This document shows, piece after piece, positions 8,278 to 17,424 of a stretch of DNA of 64,000 nt (within the stretch, counting starts at the first letter, position 1; the number at the start of each line of letters is the position of its first letter). The notes below the pieces were generated by a model. It did no database searches. It saw only the letters and a list, made by a program, of their open reading frames with translations, and was not told the DNA's origin. The translations under genes were made by a program, and so were the position numbers. Source of the stretch: Chryseobacterium daecheongense (GTDB lineage: Bacteria; Bacteroidota; Bacteroidia; Flavobacteriales; Weeksellaceae); the NCBI GenBank assembly GCA_027920525.1, contig CP115858.1, positions 868,001 through 932,000 on the forward strand. The letters are read 5' to 3'.

Positions 8278-9273
8278 ATGAAAACAGACATTCTAACAGA
8301 AAAGCACAAATTAGGATTAGGAGGAGTAGCTATAGGAACTGCTTTTGCTGACATTACGGATGAAGAAGCACACCAAGTCCTGCAAAAGGCCTGGGACCTG
8401 GGCATACGGTATTATGATACCTCACCCTGGTACGGATTGACAAAAAGCGAAAGAAGATTTGGACAGTTTTTACAGGGTAAGGATAGAGATGACTTTGTTT
8501 TCTCTACAAAAGTAGGCAGATTATTTAAGGAAGTCCCTAAATCTGAGGTCCCACCCACCATGTGGAAGAATCCATTAAATTATGACTTCCGGCATGATTA
8601 TACAGCAGATGCTATAAAAAGGTCAATCGATGAAAGCCTTGAAAGATCAGGGCTCGACCATATTGATATTGTATACATCCATGACCTTTCTGAAGATCAG
8701 GTCGGTGACCGGTATCCTTACTTTCTGAAACAGGCAAAGGAAGGAGCTTTTAAAGTACTTTCAGAGTTAAGGGAACAAGGAATTATAAAAGCCTGGGGAA
8801 TGGGTGTTAATAAAATAGAGCCTATTTTGGACTGCATTGAAGCTGCTGACCCAGACATCTGCCTTTCTGCTACCCAATATTCTATTTTAGAACATGAAGA
8901 TGCCGTAGACAGATTACTTCCGGCCGTAAAAAAAGCTGGGGTAAAACTGGTTTCCGGAGCCGGTTATAATTCAGGATTTATTGCGGGGAGAAACCGCTAT
9001 AATTATAAAGATGTCATTCCCAAAGGGATGACAGAAAAAAGAGACCGGATTGCAGAAATAGCAAAAAAATACAACACAGACATTGTACATGCAGCCCTGC
9101 AATTTGTTTTGGCGGCTGATGAATTTGCGGCCATTATTCCCGGAGCCAGTCAGCCGGATCAGGTGCATGACAATGTAGAAGGACTGAATGCTGTAATTCC
9201 TCCTGATTTCTGGAATGAGATAAAATCTGAGGGATTGATTTATGAAAAAGCTCAGATCCCAGATTACAGGTAG
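8278..9273 (+). CDS. Aldo/keto reductase (D-threo-aldose 1-dehydrogenase-like)
   Basis: I start at ATG 8278 (331 residues) because MKTDILTEKHKLGLGGVAIG from there matches the family N-terminus; the longer open frame overlaps the divergent NDH-2 gene. Catalytic residues are Asp47/Tyr52 (YYDTSPWYG), Lys78 (FSTKVG) and His135 (YIHDLSED). The insert around 83-110 with a conserved NYDFRHDYT is typical of the L-fucose / D-threo-aldose / pyridoxal dehydrogenase subgroup. These enzymes oxidise sugars or pyridoxal with NAD(P). It is probably monocistronic with a terminator at 9295. Confidence 0.9.
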   Translation: MKTDILTEKHKLGLGGVAIGTAFADITDEEAHQVLQKAWDLGIRYYDTSPWYGLTKSERRFGQFLQGKDRDDFVFSTKVGRLFKEVPKSEVPPTMWKNPLNYDFRHDYTADAIKRSIDESLERSGLDHIDIVYIHDLSEDQVGDRYPYFLKQAKEGAFKVLSELREQGIIKAWGMGVNKIEPILDCIEAADPDICLSATQYSILEHEDAVDRLLPAVKKAGVKLVSGAGYNSGFIAGRNRYNYKDVIPKGMTEKRDRIAEIAKKYNTDIVHAALQFVLAADEFAAIIPGASQPDQVHDNVEGLNAVIPPDFWNEIKSEGLIYEKAQIPDYR

Positions 9274-9294
9274 AATTTTAATATTATTAAACAG

Positions 9295-9317
9295 AAGCCT
9301 CTCATTGTGAGAGGCTT
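9295..9317. terminator. Bidirectional terminator hairpin
   Basis: AAGCCTCTC and GAGAGGCTT pair around an ATTGT loop, followed by TTATTTG. It lies between the convergent aldo/keto reductase and MocR genes. Confidence 0.85.
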
Positions 9318-9329
9318 TTATTTGATGGC

Positions 9330-10796
9330 TTATACTCCGGCTGCTTTTTTCAACAATTCAACCGCTTCTGTCAATTGATTCTCATTCAAAGAAGCAAACC
9401 CAAACCGGCAGGCATTCAACAGGGCGTTTTTTCCGGTACAATAAACAGTCCCGGAAACAACCAAACCATCTTTATGTGCTTTCTTCAATATATCCGACAA
9501 TTTAAATTCAGAATTAAATCTAAGCCATAATGCCATTCCTCCCGTTGGTTTTGTAAAAGTAACAACATCAGTCAATTCTTTACTGATCAATTCTGAAACC
9601 AGATCACATCGTTGGGCATACAAACGGTTGGATCTCTGAATATGACGGGCTAGATCACCATTGTTAATGAGTCCGGCTGCTGCCTCTTCAATAATAGCAT
9701 CACCCCTGATATCAATAAGTTTTCTAAGCTTACGGGCAGCTTCTAAAAAATCGGCTGTAGCCACCATATATCCAAGGCGGAAAGGAGTCCCAAGAACTTT
9801 TGTAAGAGAACCTATATAAATAACTCTTCCATTATGATCCCCACTGGCCAGAGGAAGATAAGGGTCATATTTAAACTGAAAATCATAATCGTAATCGTCT
9901 TCAATAACTGCAATATCATATGATTTAATCAATTTCAGCATATGTTGTCTTCTTTCTACACTCATCGTCACTGTAGTAGGATGATGATGATGAGGGATAA
10001 TGTAGATCATTTTAATATCATTTTTCTGCAGAACCTCCTCAACCGATCGTGTGCACATTCCTTCATTATCTACGGGTACGCGGATAAGCTCGGCCCCTAA
10101 TTTTTCAAAAACAAGATTTGCGATAAAGTAGCTAGGGTCGCTTACAATTACTTTATCACCTGGCTTTATAATAAGCGAAGCAGCAATATAAATTGCCATT
10201 TGCGCACCACGTGTGGTAAAAATATTTTCTATCTCCATATCCAATCCTCGGGTATGCTTCAGGAAAGTAGATAATGCAATAGAAAGATTGGAGTTTTCTG
10301 ATATCCTATGCCTCAAAACAGCTTTATATGTAATTTCATCCAATGCCTTTTTAAACTGTTTGGTTATGGTTGTAACCGGTAAAAGTGAAATATCCGGTAA
10401 ACCATCATCGATAATTATCCTGCTGTTTTCAACAGAGAGAACAGGATTTAAGATCATTTCGAAACGTTCAAAGTTGATTGCTCCTTTATGCGCAAAGGCA
10501 CTTATTTTATTTTTTTTATAAGATCTGGGTTTAATCCGGGGCAAATCATAAGATATCCTATATCCTTTCCTCGGCAGATTATCCACCCAATCTTCTGATA
10601 CCAGAACATCATAAGCTGCAGTAATTGTCTTTCGATGAAGCTGAAGATCAAATGCAAGACCTCTGGTACTTGGCAACAGGGTTCCGGGAAGGAGCTTTCC
10701 TTCCTGAATTAATGAAATAAGCTGGGCTGCAATCTGTCGATACAGAGGTTCAGTTGTATCCGCATTAATGAGAATCAGATTCTTATAAGGAAGCAT
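9330..10796 (-). CDS. MocR/PdxR-type regulator (GntR wHTH fused to aminotransferase fold)
   Basis: This 488-residue protein starts at the internal ATG 10796, because MLPYKNLILI opens the wHTH and the longer frame runs through the promoter. Residues about 12-80 are a GntR winged helix (PLYRQIAAQLISLIQEGKLLPGTLLPSTRGLA). The rest is a fold-type I aminotransferase with the PLP lysine at about 333 in GSLTKVLGTPFRLGY and a DDYDYDFQF stretch. MocR proteins use PLP or an amino-containing ligand as effector and bind direct repeats. It is divergent from the AhpD-like/GNAT genes, its likely targets. Three AATCTGG direct repeats occupy the shared promoter region. Confidence 0.92.
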   Translation of the reverse strand: MLPYKNLILINADTTEPLYRQIAAQLISLIQEGKLLPGTLLPSTRGLAFDLQLHRKTITAAYDVLVSEDWVDNLPRKGYRISYDLPRIKPRSYKKNKISAFAHKGAINFERFEMILNPVLSVENSRIIIDDGLPDISLLPVTTITKQFKKALDEITYKAVLRHRISENSNLSIALSTFLKHTRGLDMEIENIFTTRGAQMAIYIAASLIIKPGDKVIVSDPSYFIANLVFEKLGAELIRVPVDNEGMCTRSVEEVLQKNDIKMIYIIPHHHHPTTVTMSVERRQHMLKLIKSYDIAVIEDDYDYDFQFKYDPYLPLASGDHNGRVIYIGSLTKVLGTPFRLGYMVATADFLEAARKLRKLIDIRGDAIIEEAAAGLINNGDLARHIQRSNRLYAQRCDLVSELISKELTDVVTFTKPTGGMALWLRFNSEFKLSDILKKAHKDGLVVSGTVYCTGKNALLNACRFGFASLNENQLTEAVELLKKAAGV

Positions 10797-10890
10797 AATC
10801 TGGAATTTACTACTACAAATATAAATAATCTGGACTACCAAATTAAATAAATCTGGCCCCGATTACCACCTTTCCTGCGGTCTAATTTTG
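10797..10890. promoter_or_regulatory. Divergent promoter region with three AATCTGG direct repeats
   Basis: AATCTGG occurs in the same orientation at 10797-10803, 10827-10833 and 10850-10856. The minus strand has a -7 box TATATTTG (10816-10823) for the mocR gene. The plus strand has TAATTTTG (10883-10890) for the AhpD-like gene. MocR family regulators are known to bind direct repeats, so these are good candidate sites: one in the mocR leader, one at its -33 region and one upstream of the other promoter. Confidence 0.65.
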
Positions 10891-10950
10891 TATCATTAAA
10901 ACAAATAAAACAATTGAAGTTAAACTACTTGTATTAATTAAAATTTAGTT

Positions 10951-11403
10951 ATGAAAAAGAGACTCGCATTACAGAAATACCTGCCACAGGCTTATCAATT
11001 GATGAAAGAAATGGACGACCTTATTAAAAAAGGCATAGACCCTCTTCATTTTGAATTAATCAAGATCCGCGGTTCACAATTAAACGGTTGTGCATATTGC
11101 CTTAATAAACATATTACTGATGCTGTTCAATATGGAGAAAATCCACAGCGGATTTACGTATTGAGTGCCTGGCATGAGGCTAAAAACTGGTTTACTACTG
11201 AAGAACAAATTATTTTACAGCTTACTGAAGAGATTACATTAATAGGCTCTCATGGAATAAGCGATAGCGTATATGACAAAGCTGTAGAAACTTTCGGAGA
11301 AGAAAAAACAGCTCATTTGATATTAGCCGCTATCAGCATCAATAGCTGGAACCGTATTGGTGTTGGTCTTCAGATGCACCCCGTACAATACAAAAATCAA
11401 TAA
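10951..11403 (+). CDS. Carboxymuconolactone decarboxylase / AhpD-like protein
   Basis: This 150-residue all-helical protein has the AhpD core motif: Cys47-x-x-Cys50 with His54 in NGCAYCLNKH. This supports a thiol peroxidase or disulfide-reductase type activity rather than the decarboxylase of the family name. It is cytosolic and probably oligomeric like its relatives. It is the first gene of a rightward unit with two GNAT acetyltransferases (3-bp gap to the first) and is divergent from the MocR regulator. This neighbourhood is common in Bacteroidetes. Confidence 0.9.
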   Translation: MKKRLALQKYLPQAYQLMKEMDDLIKKGIDPLHFELIKIRGSQLNGCAYCLNKHITDAVQYGENPQRIYVLSAWHEAKNWFTTEEQIILQLTEEITLIGSHGISDSVYDKAVETFGEEKTAHLILAAISINSWNRIGVGLQMHPVQYKNQ

Positions 11404-11406
11404 ATA

Positions 11407-11838
11407 ATGGAAGTAAAAGAAGCAAAAACAAGAGCAGACATAGAATTTTGCAAAGAAGTAATTCTTCAGTTCCGTACGAATCTGAAGGAAGATAATTATG
11501 TTGATCAGATTATAGAAATGATGAATGAGGAAGGTTTTAAACTACATTATATCCCCAACGATACCAATACAAAAGCTGTAGCATTTATTGGCTACCGCCC
11601 GCTACAAATGCTGAGGACCGGTAAGATTATTTATATAGATGATCTGTTCACTTCTTCTGAATGTCGTAGTAAAGGATTTGCAGGTTTGTTATTGGATCAC
11701 GTAACCAAAGAAGCGGAAACAACAGGAATACAGTCTGTTCATCTGGATAGTGGTTATATGCTCCATGACGCACACCGTTTATATCTTAATAAAGGCTATG
11801 TCCTTGCCTGTAATCATTTTGCAAAAAAGATTTCTTAA
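11407..11838 (+). CDS. GNAT family N-acetyltransferase
   Basis: This 143-residue single GNAT domain transfers acetyl from acetyl-CoA to an amine. Visible features are the core strand IIYIDDLFTSSECRSKGFAGLLLDHV with a degenerate acetyl-CoA loop (RSKGFAG for Q/RxxGxG/A) and the C-terminal HRLYLNKGYVLACNHFAKKI. It follows the AhpD-like gene by 3 bp, so both are translated from one message. The substrate is not predictable; context under MocR control suggests an amine or amino-acid derivative, which is inference. Confidence 0.88.
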   Translation: MEVKEAKTRADIEFCKEVILQFRTNLKEDNYVDQIIEMMNEEGFKLHYIPNDTNTKAVAFIGYRPLQMLRTGKIIYIDDLFTSSECRSKGFAGLLLDHVTKEAETTGIQSVHLDSGYMLHDAHRLYLNKGYVLACNHFAKKIS

Positions 11839-11912
11839 CTGATGTAAAAAATCAATCTGACAAACGGAAATCTATCACTCAATCTAACTATCTAAAAATC
11901 AATAAAATAAAA

Positions 11913-12320
11913 ATGATCAGTTATCAAATAGAAGAAAAAATAAGCACTGAAGAGTTTACCGATATTCTCCTCACTTCAACCCTTGGCGAAAGAAGACCTG
12001 TAAATAACTCCAGAAGAATCAATGGAATGCTGGAACATGCAAACCTCATTGTAACAGCGCGTGATCAGGGAAAGCTGGTAGGAATTGCCAGATCATTAAC
12101 AGATTTCGTTTACTGCACTTATCTATCAGATCTTGCCGTGGATAAAGCATACCAGAAAACAGGCATCGGAAAAGAACTTATCCGTTTAACTAAAAAAGAA
12201 ACTCCCGAAGCAAAACTTATCTTGCTGGCAGCTCCAAAAGCGATACATTATTATCCTAAGATTGGAATGGTACAGTGGGAACAATGCTACATTCTGGATG
12301 ATATTGATGCTCTTAAATAA
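11913..12320 (+). CDS. GNAT family N-acetyltransferase
   Basis: This 135-residue GNAT domain has the acetyl-CoA loop QKTGIGKEL after the strand TYLSDLAVDKAY, which matches the Q/RxxGxG/A consensus. The C-terminal LLAAPKAIHYYPKIGM is a common ending in this family. It lies 74 bp after the first acetyltransferase and may share its message. The two copies are quite different in sequence, so they are not a recent duplication. The substrate is unknown. Confidence 0.87.
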   Translation: MISYQIEEKISTEEFTDILLTSTLGERRPVNNSRRINGMLEHANLIVTARDQGKLVGIARSLTDFVYCTYLSDLAVDKAYQKTGIGKELIRLTKKETPEAKLILLAAPKAIHYYPKIGMVQWEQCYILDDIDALK

Positions 12321-12547
12321 TAAGTTGAATTCATCACCTCTTTTGTGATTAACTAAATAAACAAACATATTATTTTATCATTATAGATAAGGCAATATTT
12401 TCGTTTTAACAATTCCCCATCTATCTTTTGGGTTAAGTAGAAGTAGACTAAAGAAAAAAAAGGTTCTTTAATGTTAATATATCCTAATGTTCTTTTCATA
12501 TTTCTTTTTTTGAGGTAACTTAGTATATATAATAAAAAACACCTGAA

Positions 12548-15319
12548 ATGAACACCCCAAACGCAAAATCTGTACAACAAATCACTATTGATGGAAAATC
12601 TTATACTTATAGCTCTTTAAGAAACCTGCCGGGAGGTGTGGATCATCTTCCGTTCAGTATCCGTATTCTTCTAGAAAATGTTTTAAGGAATTATGACGGT
12701 TTTGGTATTACAGACGAACATATCAATACCTTACTGCAATGGACACCTGCTCCTAATGATAAGGATATCCCTTTTAAACCCGCTAGGATCCTGATGCAGG
12801 ATTTCACGGGAGTACCGGCAGTAGTAGATATGGCTTCTTTAAGGGCAGAATTTGTGAGGCAGGGAAAAAACGGACAAAAGATCAACCCAGCTATTCCGGT
12901 AGATTTGGTTATCGACCATTCCGTTCAGGTAGACTATTTCGGAACCGATTATTCTTATGACCGGAATGTAGAACTGGAGTTTGAAAGGAATAAGGAACGG
13001 TATGAAGTCCTGAAATGGGCACAACACGGGTTGAATAATTTTACCGTAGTTCCTCCCGGAATGGGAATATGTCATCAGGTTAACCTGGAATATTTAGCAA
13101 AAGGGGTGATCAGCAGAGACGGATGGCTCTTTCCTGATACATTGGTAGGAACAGACTCACATACGCCAATGGTAAACGGAATCGGGGTTATCGCCTGGGG
13201 TGTTGGTGGGATAGAAGCGGAAGCAGCTATGCTGGGACAGCCTATTTTCTTTACCTGTCCTGAGGTAGTAGGTTTAAAACTGACAGGAAGAATTCCTGAT
13301 CATTGTACTGCTACCGATATGGTTCTTTCAATCACAAAGATCCTTAGAAACCAGGGAGTAGTTGGGAAATTTGTGGAAGTCTTTGGTGAAGGGCTGGATC
13401 ATTTAACGGTTACCGACCGCGCTACCATTTCTAATATGTCTCCGGAATTCGGATGTACGGTTACTTATTTCCCTATCGACTCACGTACTTTGGAATATAT
13501 GCATGCTACCAACCGTTCTCCGGAACAGATCAAAATTGTTGAGGAATACTGCAAAGAAAATCTTTTATGGAGAACCGGAACAGAAGAAATTAAATATTCA
13601 TCCGTCGCAGAACTTGATCTGTCGACCCTTGAACCAACGGTATCCGGGCCTAAACGTCCTCAGGATAAAATTTTAGTTAAAGATCTTAGCCAGAGATTTT
13701 CTGAAGTTTTAAAAGACGAGCATCATCGTAATTACGAACCAATTTCCAAAAGAACAGAATATGCCTGGTTAGCGGACGGAGGTTCGGGAACGGAATTTAC
13801 GTTTGGAAAAGTTCCTATTGAAGGAGAACTTCATTCGGAAGTTATTCAGGACTCTTTACGAACTGTAAGGATCAAACAAAATAATTCTGAATTTGTCTTA
13901 AGTGACGGAAGCATTGTTATTGCAGCGATTACCAGTTGCACCAACACATCAAACCCTGCTGTTATGGTAGGAGCAGGACTTTTAGCCCGAAATGCTATAG
14001 AAAAAGGACTTCGAACAAAATCATGGGTTAAGACATCTCTGGCACCAGGTTCCAAAGTCGTTACAAAATACCTTGAAAGATCCGGACTTAATACAGATCT
14101 GGAGGCACTTCGCTTTCATACAGTCGGCTATGGCTGTACCTCATGTATCGGAAATTCAGGACCACTTCCACCTGCTATTGCAACAGCAGTTGATAACGGC
14201 GAGCTGGTAGTAGCTTCGGTACTTTCCGGAAACAGGAATTTTGAGGCAAGAGTGCATCCGCAGGTTAAGATGAATTTTCTCATGTCACCAATGTTGGTTG
14301 TTGCCTATGCTTTGGTTGGACATGTTGATATCAATTTAATTACAGACCCTCTGGACTATGATCCGAATGGACAACCTGTCTATTTAAAAGACATCTGGCC
14401 TTCACGCGAAGAGATCCAAAGAACGATCAATGAGTGTATGAAACAGGAAGATTTTGAAGACGTTTATAATGTAATCTTTGATGGTTCAGAAGACTGGCAG
14501 GATCTTGAAGTTAACCTGGATCAGAATTTCGAATGGAACAAAAGCTCAACCTATATCAAAGAAGCTCCTTTTTTTGAAAATATCAAGGCTCAGCCGGATC
14601 CTGTAACCGATATAAAAAATGCAAAAGTGCTGCTGTATCTCGGAGACTCTGTAACCACCGATCACATTTCACCGGCGGGATCTTTTAAAGAAGACTCTGC
14701 GGCAGGAAGTTATCTGAAAGCCAATAATGTAAACAAAGAAGATTTTAATTCTTATGGTTCCAGAAGAGGAAATCATGAAGTGATGATGCGCGGAACTTTT
14801 GCCAACGTAAGGATAAAAAATAAAATAGCTGACAGAGAGGGTGGATACAGTCGTTATTTACCTACAGGAGAAGTTAAAACGGTTTTTGATACGGCGATGC
14901 AATACCAAAAAGACCATACACCACTGATTATTTTAGCGGGTAAAGAATATGGATCAGGATCCTCCCGTGACTGGGCTGCAAAAGGAACTTTCCTGTTAGG
15001 TGTAAAAGCGGTGATCGCTGAAAGCTTTGAACGTATCCATAGAAGCAATCTGGTTGGAATGGGTGTGGCACCATTGGTTTTCAATGATGGAGAAAATGCA
15101 GCCTCTTTAGGATTGGACGGAACGGAAACGTATACCATCACCGGTTTAGAGGAAAATCTGGTTCCGCATAAAATGCTTAATGTAAAAGCTGTACATCCTT
15201 CAGGAAAAGAAACAGTATTCACCGTTAAGGCAAGATTAGATTCGGCAATAGAAATTGAATATTATAAAAACCAGGGAATATTACAGTACGTTTTACGGGA
15301 TTATTTAAAAAATAATTAA
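12548..15319 (+). CDS. acnA: Aconitate hydratase AcnA
   Basis: This 923-residue enzyme interconverts citrate and isocitrate in the TCA cycle. [4Fe-4S] ligands are Cys464 (ITSCTNTSNP) and Cys530/Cys533 (YGCTSCIGNSG). Other signatures are GTDSHTPMVNGIG, GDSVTTDHISPAG at the swivel-domain start, and the EYGSGSSRDWAAKG substrate-binding loop. The length and motif set match the AcnA/IRP1 type rather than AcnB. It stands alone with a 227-bp upstream gap in which I see no clear TAnnTTTG box. The Nudix gene follows after 27 bp. Confidence 0.96.
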   Translation: MNTPNAKSVQQITIDGKSYTYSSLRNLPGGVDHLPFSIRILLENVLRNYDGFGITDEHINTLLQWTPAPNDKDIPFKPARILMQDFTGVPAVVDMASLRAEFVRQGKNGQKINPAIPVDLVIDHSVQVDYFGTDYSYDRNVELEFERNKERYEVLKWAQHGLNNFTVVPPGMGICHQVNLEYLAKGVISRDGWLFPDTLVGTDSHTPMVNGIGVIAWGVGGIEAEAAMLGQPIFFTCPEVVGLKLTGRIPDHCTATDMVLSITKILRNQGVVGKFVEVFGEGLDHLTVTDRATISNMSPEFGCTVTYFPIDSRTLEYMHATNRSPEQIKIVEEYCKENLLWRTGTEEIKYSSVAELDLSTLEPTVSGPKRPQDKILVKDLSQRFSEVLKDEHHRNYEPISKRTEYAWLADGGSGTEFTFGKVPIEGELHSEVIQDSLRTVRIKQNNSEFVLSDGSIVIAAITSCTNTSNPAVMVGAGLLARNAIEKGLRTKSWVKTSLAPGSKVVTKYLERSGLNTDLEALRFHTVGYGCTSCIGNSGPLPPAIATAVDNGELVVASVLSGNRNFEARVHPQVKMNFLMSPMLVVAYALVGHVDINLITDPLDYDPNGQPVYLKDIWPSREEIQRTINECMKQEDFEDVYNVIFDGSEDWQDLEVNLDQNFEWNKSSTYIKEAPFFENIKAQPDPVTDIKNAKVLLYLGDSVTTDHISPAGSFKEDSAAGSYLKANNVNKEDFNSYGSRRGNHEVMMRGTFANVRIKNKIADREGGYSRYLPTGEVKTVFDTAMQYQKDHTPLIILAGKEYGSGSSRDWAAKGTFLLGVKAVIAESFERIHRSNLVGMGVAPLVFNDGENAASLGLDGTETYTITGLEENLVPHKMLNVKAVHPSGKETVFTVKARLDSAIEIEYYKNQGILQYVLRDYLKNN

Positions 15320-15346
15320 TCTCCGGAATCCGGACTATACGATGGA

Positions 15347-15805
15347 ATGAAAACAAGTGCAGGCATCTTATTATTTAAAAAAGAAAATAACCATCTGTTT
15401 TATTTTCTGGTTCATCCGGGAGGCCCCTTCTGGAAGAATAAAGATAAAGGTGCCTGGTCCATTCCCAAAGGAGAAATAGAACAGGGGGAAGATCCCCTGG
15501 AACGGGCCCGCATAGAATTTAAAGAGGAAACCGGACAATCTATAGAAGGAGAATTCATAGGACTGACTCCCATCCGGCAGAAAGGAGGTAAAACAGTGCA
15601 TGCCTGGGCAATAGAAACAGATATTGAAACGACACAGCTTTTCAGCAATTCTTTACAAATAGAATGGCCGCCAAGATCAGGAAAACGTATGGAAATACCG
15701 GAGGTAGACCAATGGGAATGGTTCGATTCAGAAGAAGCAAAAATACGTATTAATCCAGCGCAGGTGTTGTTCCTTTCAGAACTGGAGGAACTGTTGCAAA
15801 AGTAA
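15347..15805 (+). CDS. Nudix hydrolase
   Basis: This 152-residue pyrophosphohydrolase has a Nudix box at residues 42-63 (GEIEQGEDPLERARIEFKEETG). The Gly, the catalytic EExxG and the spacing are intact, but the usual Arg of the REUxEE core is Ile56. The SIPKGE entry and the flanking GGKTVHAWA strand resemble diadenosine-polyphosphate type Nudix enzymes. It lies 27 bp after acnA and may be read from the same message. It ends 2 bp from the convergent AlkB-like gene. Confidence 0.9.
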   Translation: MKTSAGILLFKKENNHLFYFLVHPGGPFWKNKDKGAWSIPKGEIEQGEDPLERARIEFKEETGQSIEGEFIGLTPIRQKGGKTVHAWAIETDIETTQLFSNSLQIEWPPRSGKRMEIPEVDQWEWFDSEEAKIRINPAQVLFLSELEELLQK

Positions 15806-15807
15806 GA

Positions 15808-16419
15808 TTACAATTCTTTAATCAATCGAAAAGTAAGGTTGATCCGGGGTTGCATAGGCTTGGTTGATTTCGCAATTCTATGTTCCCAGTTAACCTGCAA
15901 ATTACCTTTCATGATCAACAGCGATCCATGCGAAAGAGGGAGGCTGTATTTTAAATGATGATCATCCACTTTACGGAAATCAAAATTTCTGACCTGTCCA
16001 AGACTCAGAGAAGCGATTACAGGCCGGTTCCCCAACTCACTGTCTCTGTCCCTGTGCCACGCAACGGAATCATTGCCATTTCTGTACAGGTTCAGTAATA
16101 CCGAATTGAATGTATATCCGGTTGTCTGTTCCAAACGCTGTTTCAATGCCAGTAATTCAGGGGACCATGGATTAACCACAACACGGGTACCACTTAGCTG
16201 ATAAGATTTGCCTTCGTCTCCATACCAAGCGGTCAGGCGTGGCGTCAAAACTTCTTTGTCATACATTTTCTGAGTCGTCTGGATCCATGGGGTAGTTTCC
16301 ATTAAAAACTCCTGAAGCTCTTTTGCTTCCTGTTGTGATAGGAAATGATCCGTATATTCCAATAACTCTTTAGGAAACTGGTAATATTCTTCTGCATCAA
16401 ATAAGCTAAGCTGGTCCAT
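15808..16419 (-). CDS. AlkB-type alpha-ketoglutarate-dependent dioxygenase
   Basis: This 203-residue Fe(II)/2-oxoglutarate oxygenase probably repairs alkylated nucleic-acid bases. Iron ligands are His122 and Asp124 (WHRDRD) and His180 (EHRIAK). The 2-oxoglutarate-binding arginines are Arg192 and Arg198 (PRINLTFR). The sequence resembles ALKBH2-like bacterial members more than E. coli AlkB. The N-terminus MDQLSLFD contains QLSLF at residues 3-7, an exact match to the bacterial sliding-clamp-binding consensus. That suggests recruitment to replication forks; this is inference. Confidence 0.92.
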   Translation of the reverse strand: MDQLSLFDAEEYYQFPKELLEYTDHFLSQQEAKELQEFLMETTPWIQTTQKMYDKEVLTPRLTAWYGDEGKSYQLSGTRVVVNPWSPELLALKQRLEQTTGYTFNSVLLNLYRNGNDSVAWHRDRDSELGNRPVIASLSLGQVRNFDFRKVDDHHLKYSLPLSHGSLLIMKGNLQVNWEHRIAKSTKPMQPRINLTFRLIKEL

Positions 16420-16435
16420 TGTAAGAAATTAAAAA

Positions 16436-16475
16436 AATATCCTTCACCGGTAAATAATCCGGTAAAGGATATTTT
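16436..16475 (-). terminator. Terminator hairpin
   Basis: ATCCTTcACCGG and CCGGTaAAGGAT pair around a TAAATAAT loop. The T-run on the minus strand serves the small membrane-protein gene ending at 16489. Confidence 0.75.
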
Positions 16476-16488
16476 AATATTTTAAATT

Positions 16489-16722
<234 letters not shown>

Positions 16723-16762
16723 TTATCCTGAATTCAGAACCTCAATACGTTTCTTTCGTTGG

Positions 16763-16987
16763 TTACTCCTCTTTTCTAAAACTTACAACCTGATATTCAC
16801 CATCCGAACAAAACTTTTTACAACTTTCATCATCAAATTTATCAGGAGCTTTCAGAAAAGCCTCAATGTGTTTTTGACTTTCTTCCGTATTAGCTGGGGT
16901 AATAATGATATGATAATCCTTCAATACCGTCTCATCAGCTTTTTTTAAAGATTCTTTTTTATGCTGAACTGCTTCGTTGTACTCCAT
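16763..16987 (-). CDS. Small hypothetical protein
   Basis: This 74-residue, charged, soluble protein (MEYNEAVQHKKESLKKADET...) has two cysteines in SCKKFCSDGEYQVVSFRKEE. No family is recognised. It is 12 bp downstream of another small leftward gene and probably shares its message. The antisense open frame here is a shadow. Coding status is supported by the tandem arrangement and normal composition. Confidence 0.65.
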   Translation of the reverse strand: MEYNEAVQHKKESLKKADETVLKDYHIIITPANTEESQKHIEAFLKAPDKFDDESCKKFCSDGEYQVVSFRKEE

Positions 16988-16999
16988 ATTGCTTTTTTA

Positions 17000-17227
17000 T
17001 TACTTTTCAAAGATAAGTCTGCCCTCAAACGGCTCACTCCAACTGATAAAAATACGGTCGTTCAGTCTTCTTATCATAGCCTGTATAACCTCGTAACTTC
17101 CATCTTCATTTCTTTTCTCTACAGTAAGATTCGAGCCTTCCCCAATTTCTGTTTTTTTGTATTCAACCTGATATCGTCCGTCATCAGTTGGTACAAAATC
17201 TTCTTTATGTAAATTTCGATGTGCCAT
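17000..17227 (-). CDS. Small hypothetical protein
   Basis: This 75-residue, strand-rich soluble protein (MAHRNLHKEDFVPTDDGRYQVEYKKTEIG...) has no signal peptide, membrane segment or recognised motif. It is the upstream member of a leftward pair with the 74-residue protein at 16763, after a 12-bp gap. It begins after a 197-bp AT-rich gap below the XRE/S24 regulator. Confidence 0.65.
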   Translation of the reverse strand: MAHRNLHKEDFVPTDDGRYQVEYKKTEIGEGSNLTVEKRNEDGSYEVIQAMIRRLNDRIFISWSEPFEGRLIFEK

Positions 17228-17424
17228 GATATAAAGTATAAGAATTCGGTTTATATAAAGAATAAATTATGCCATTTTTTACAAATATGTTATTTTTTTT
17301 CACTTTTAACATACAACACAGCAATCAATCCCATTATCAATAGCATATCTGCAGGATTTCATATATTTTGATAATCAATCATTTATAAGGTAATTCAACT
17401 TAAAATGGATTTCTTTTATCATCA

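Noticed and set aside
12353..12580. 75-codon leftward open frame upstream of acnA
   Set aside because: It overlaps the acnA start antisense and shows no recognisable protein features.
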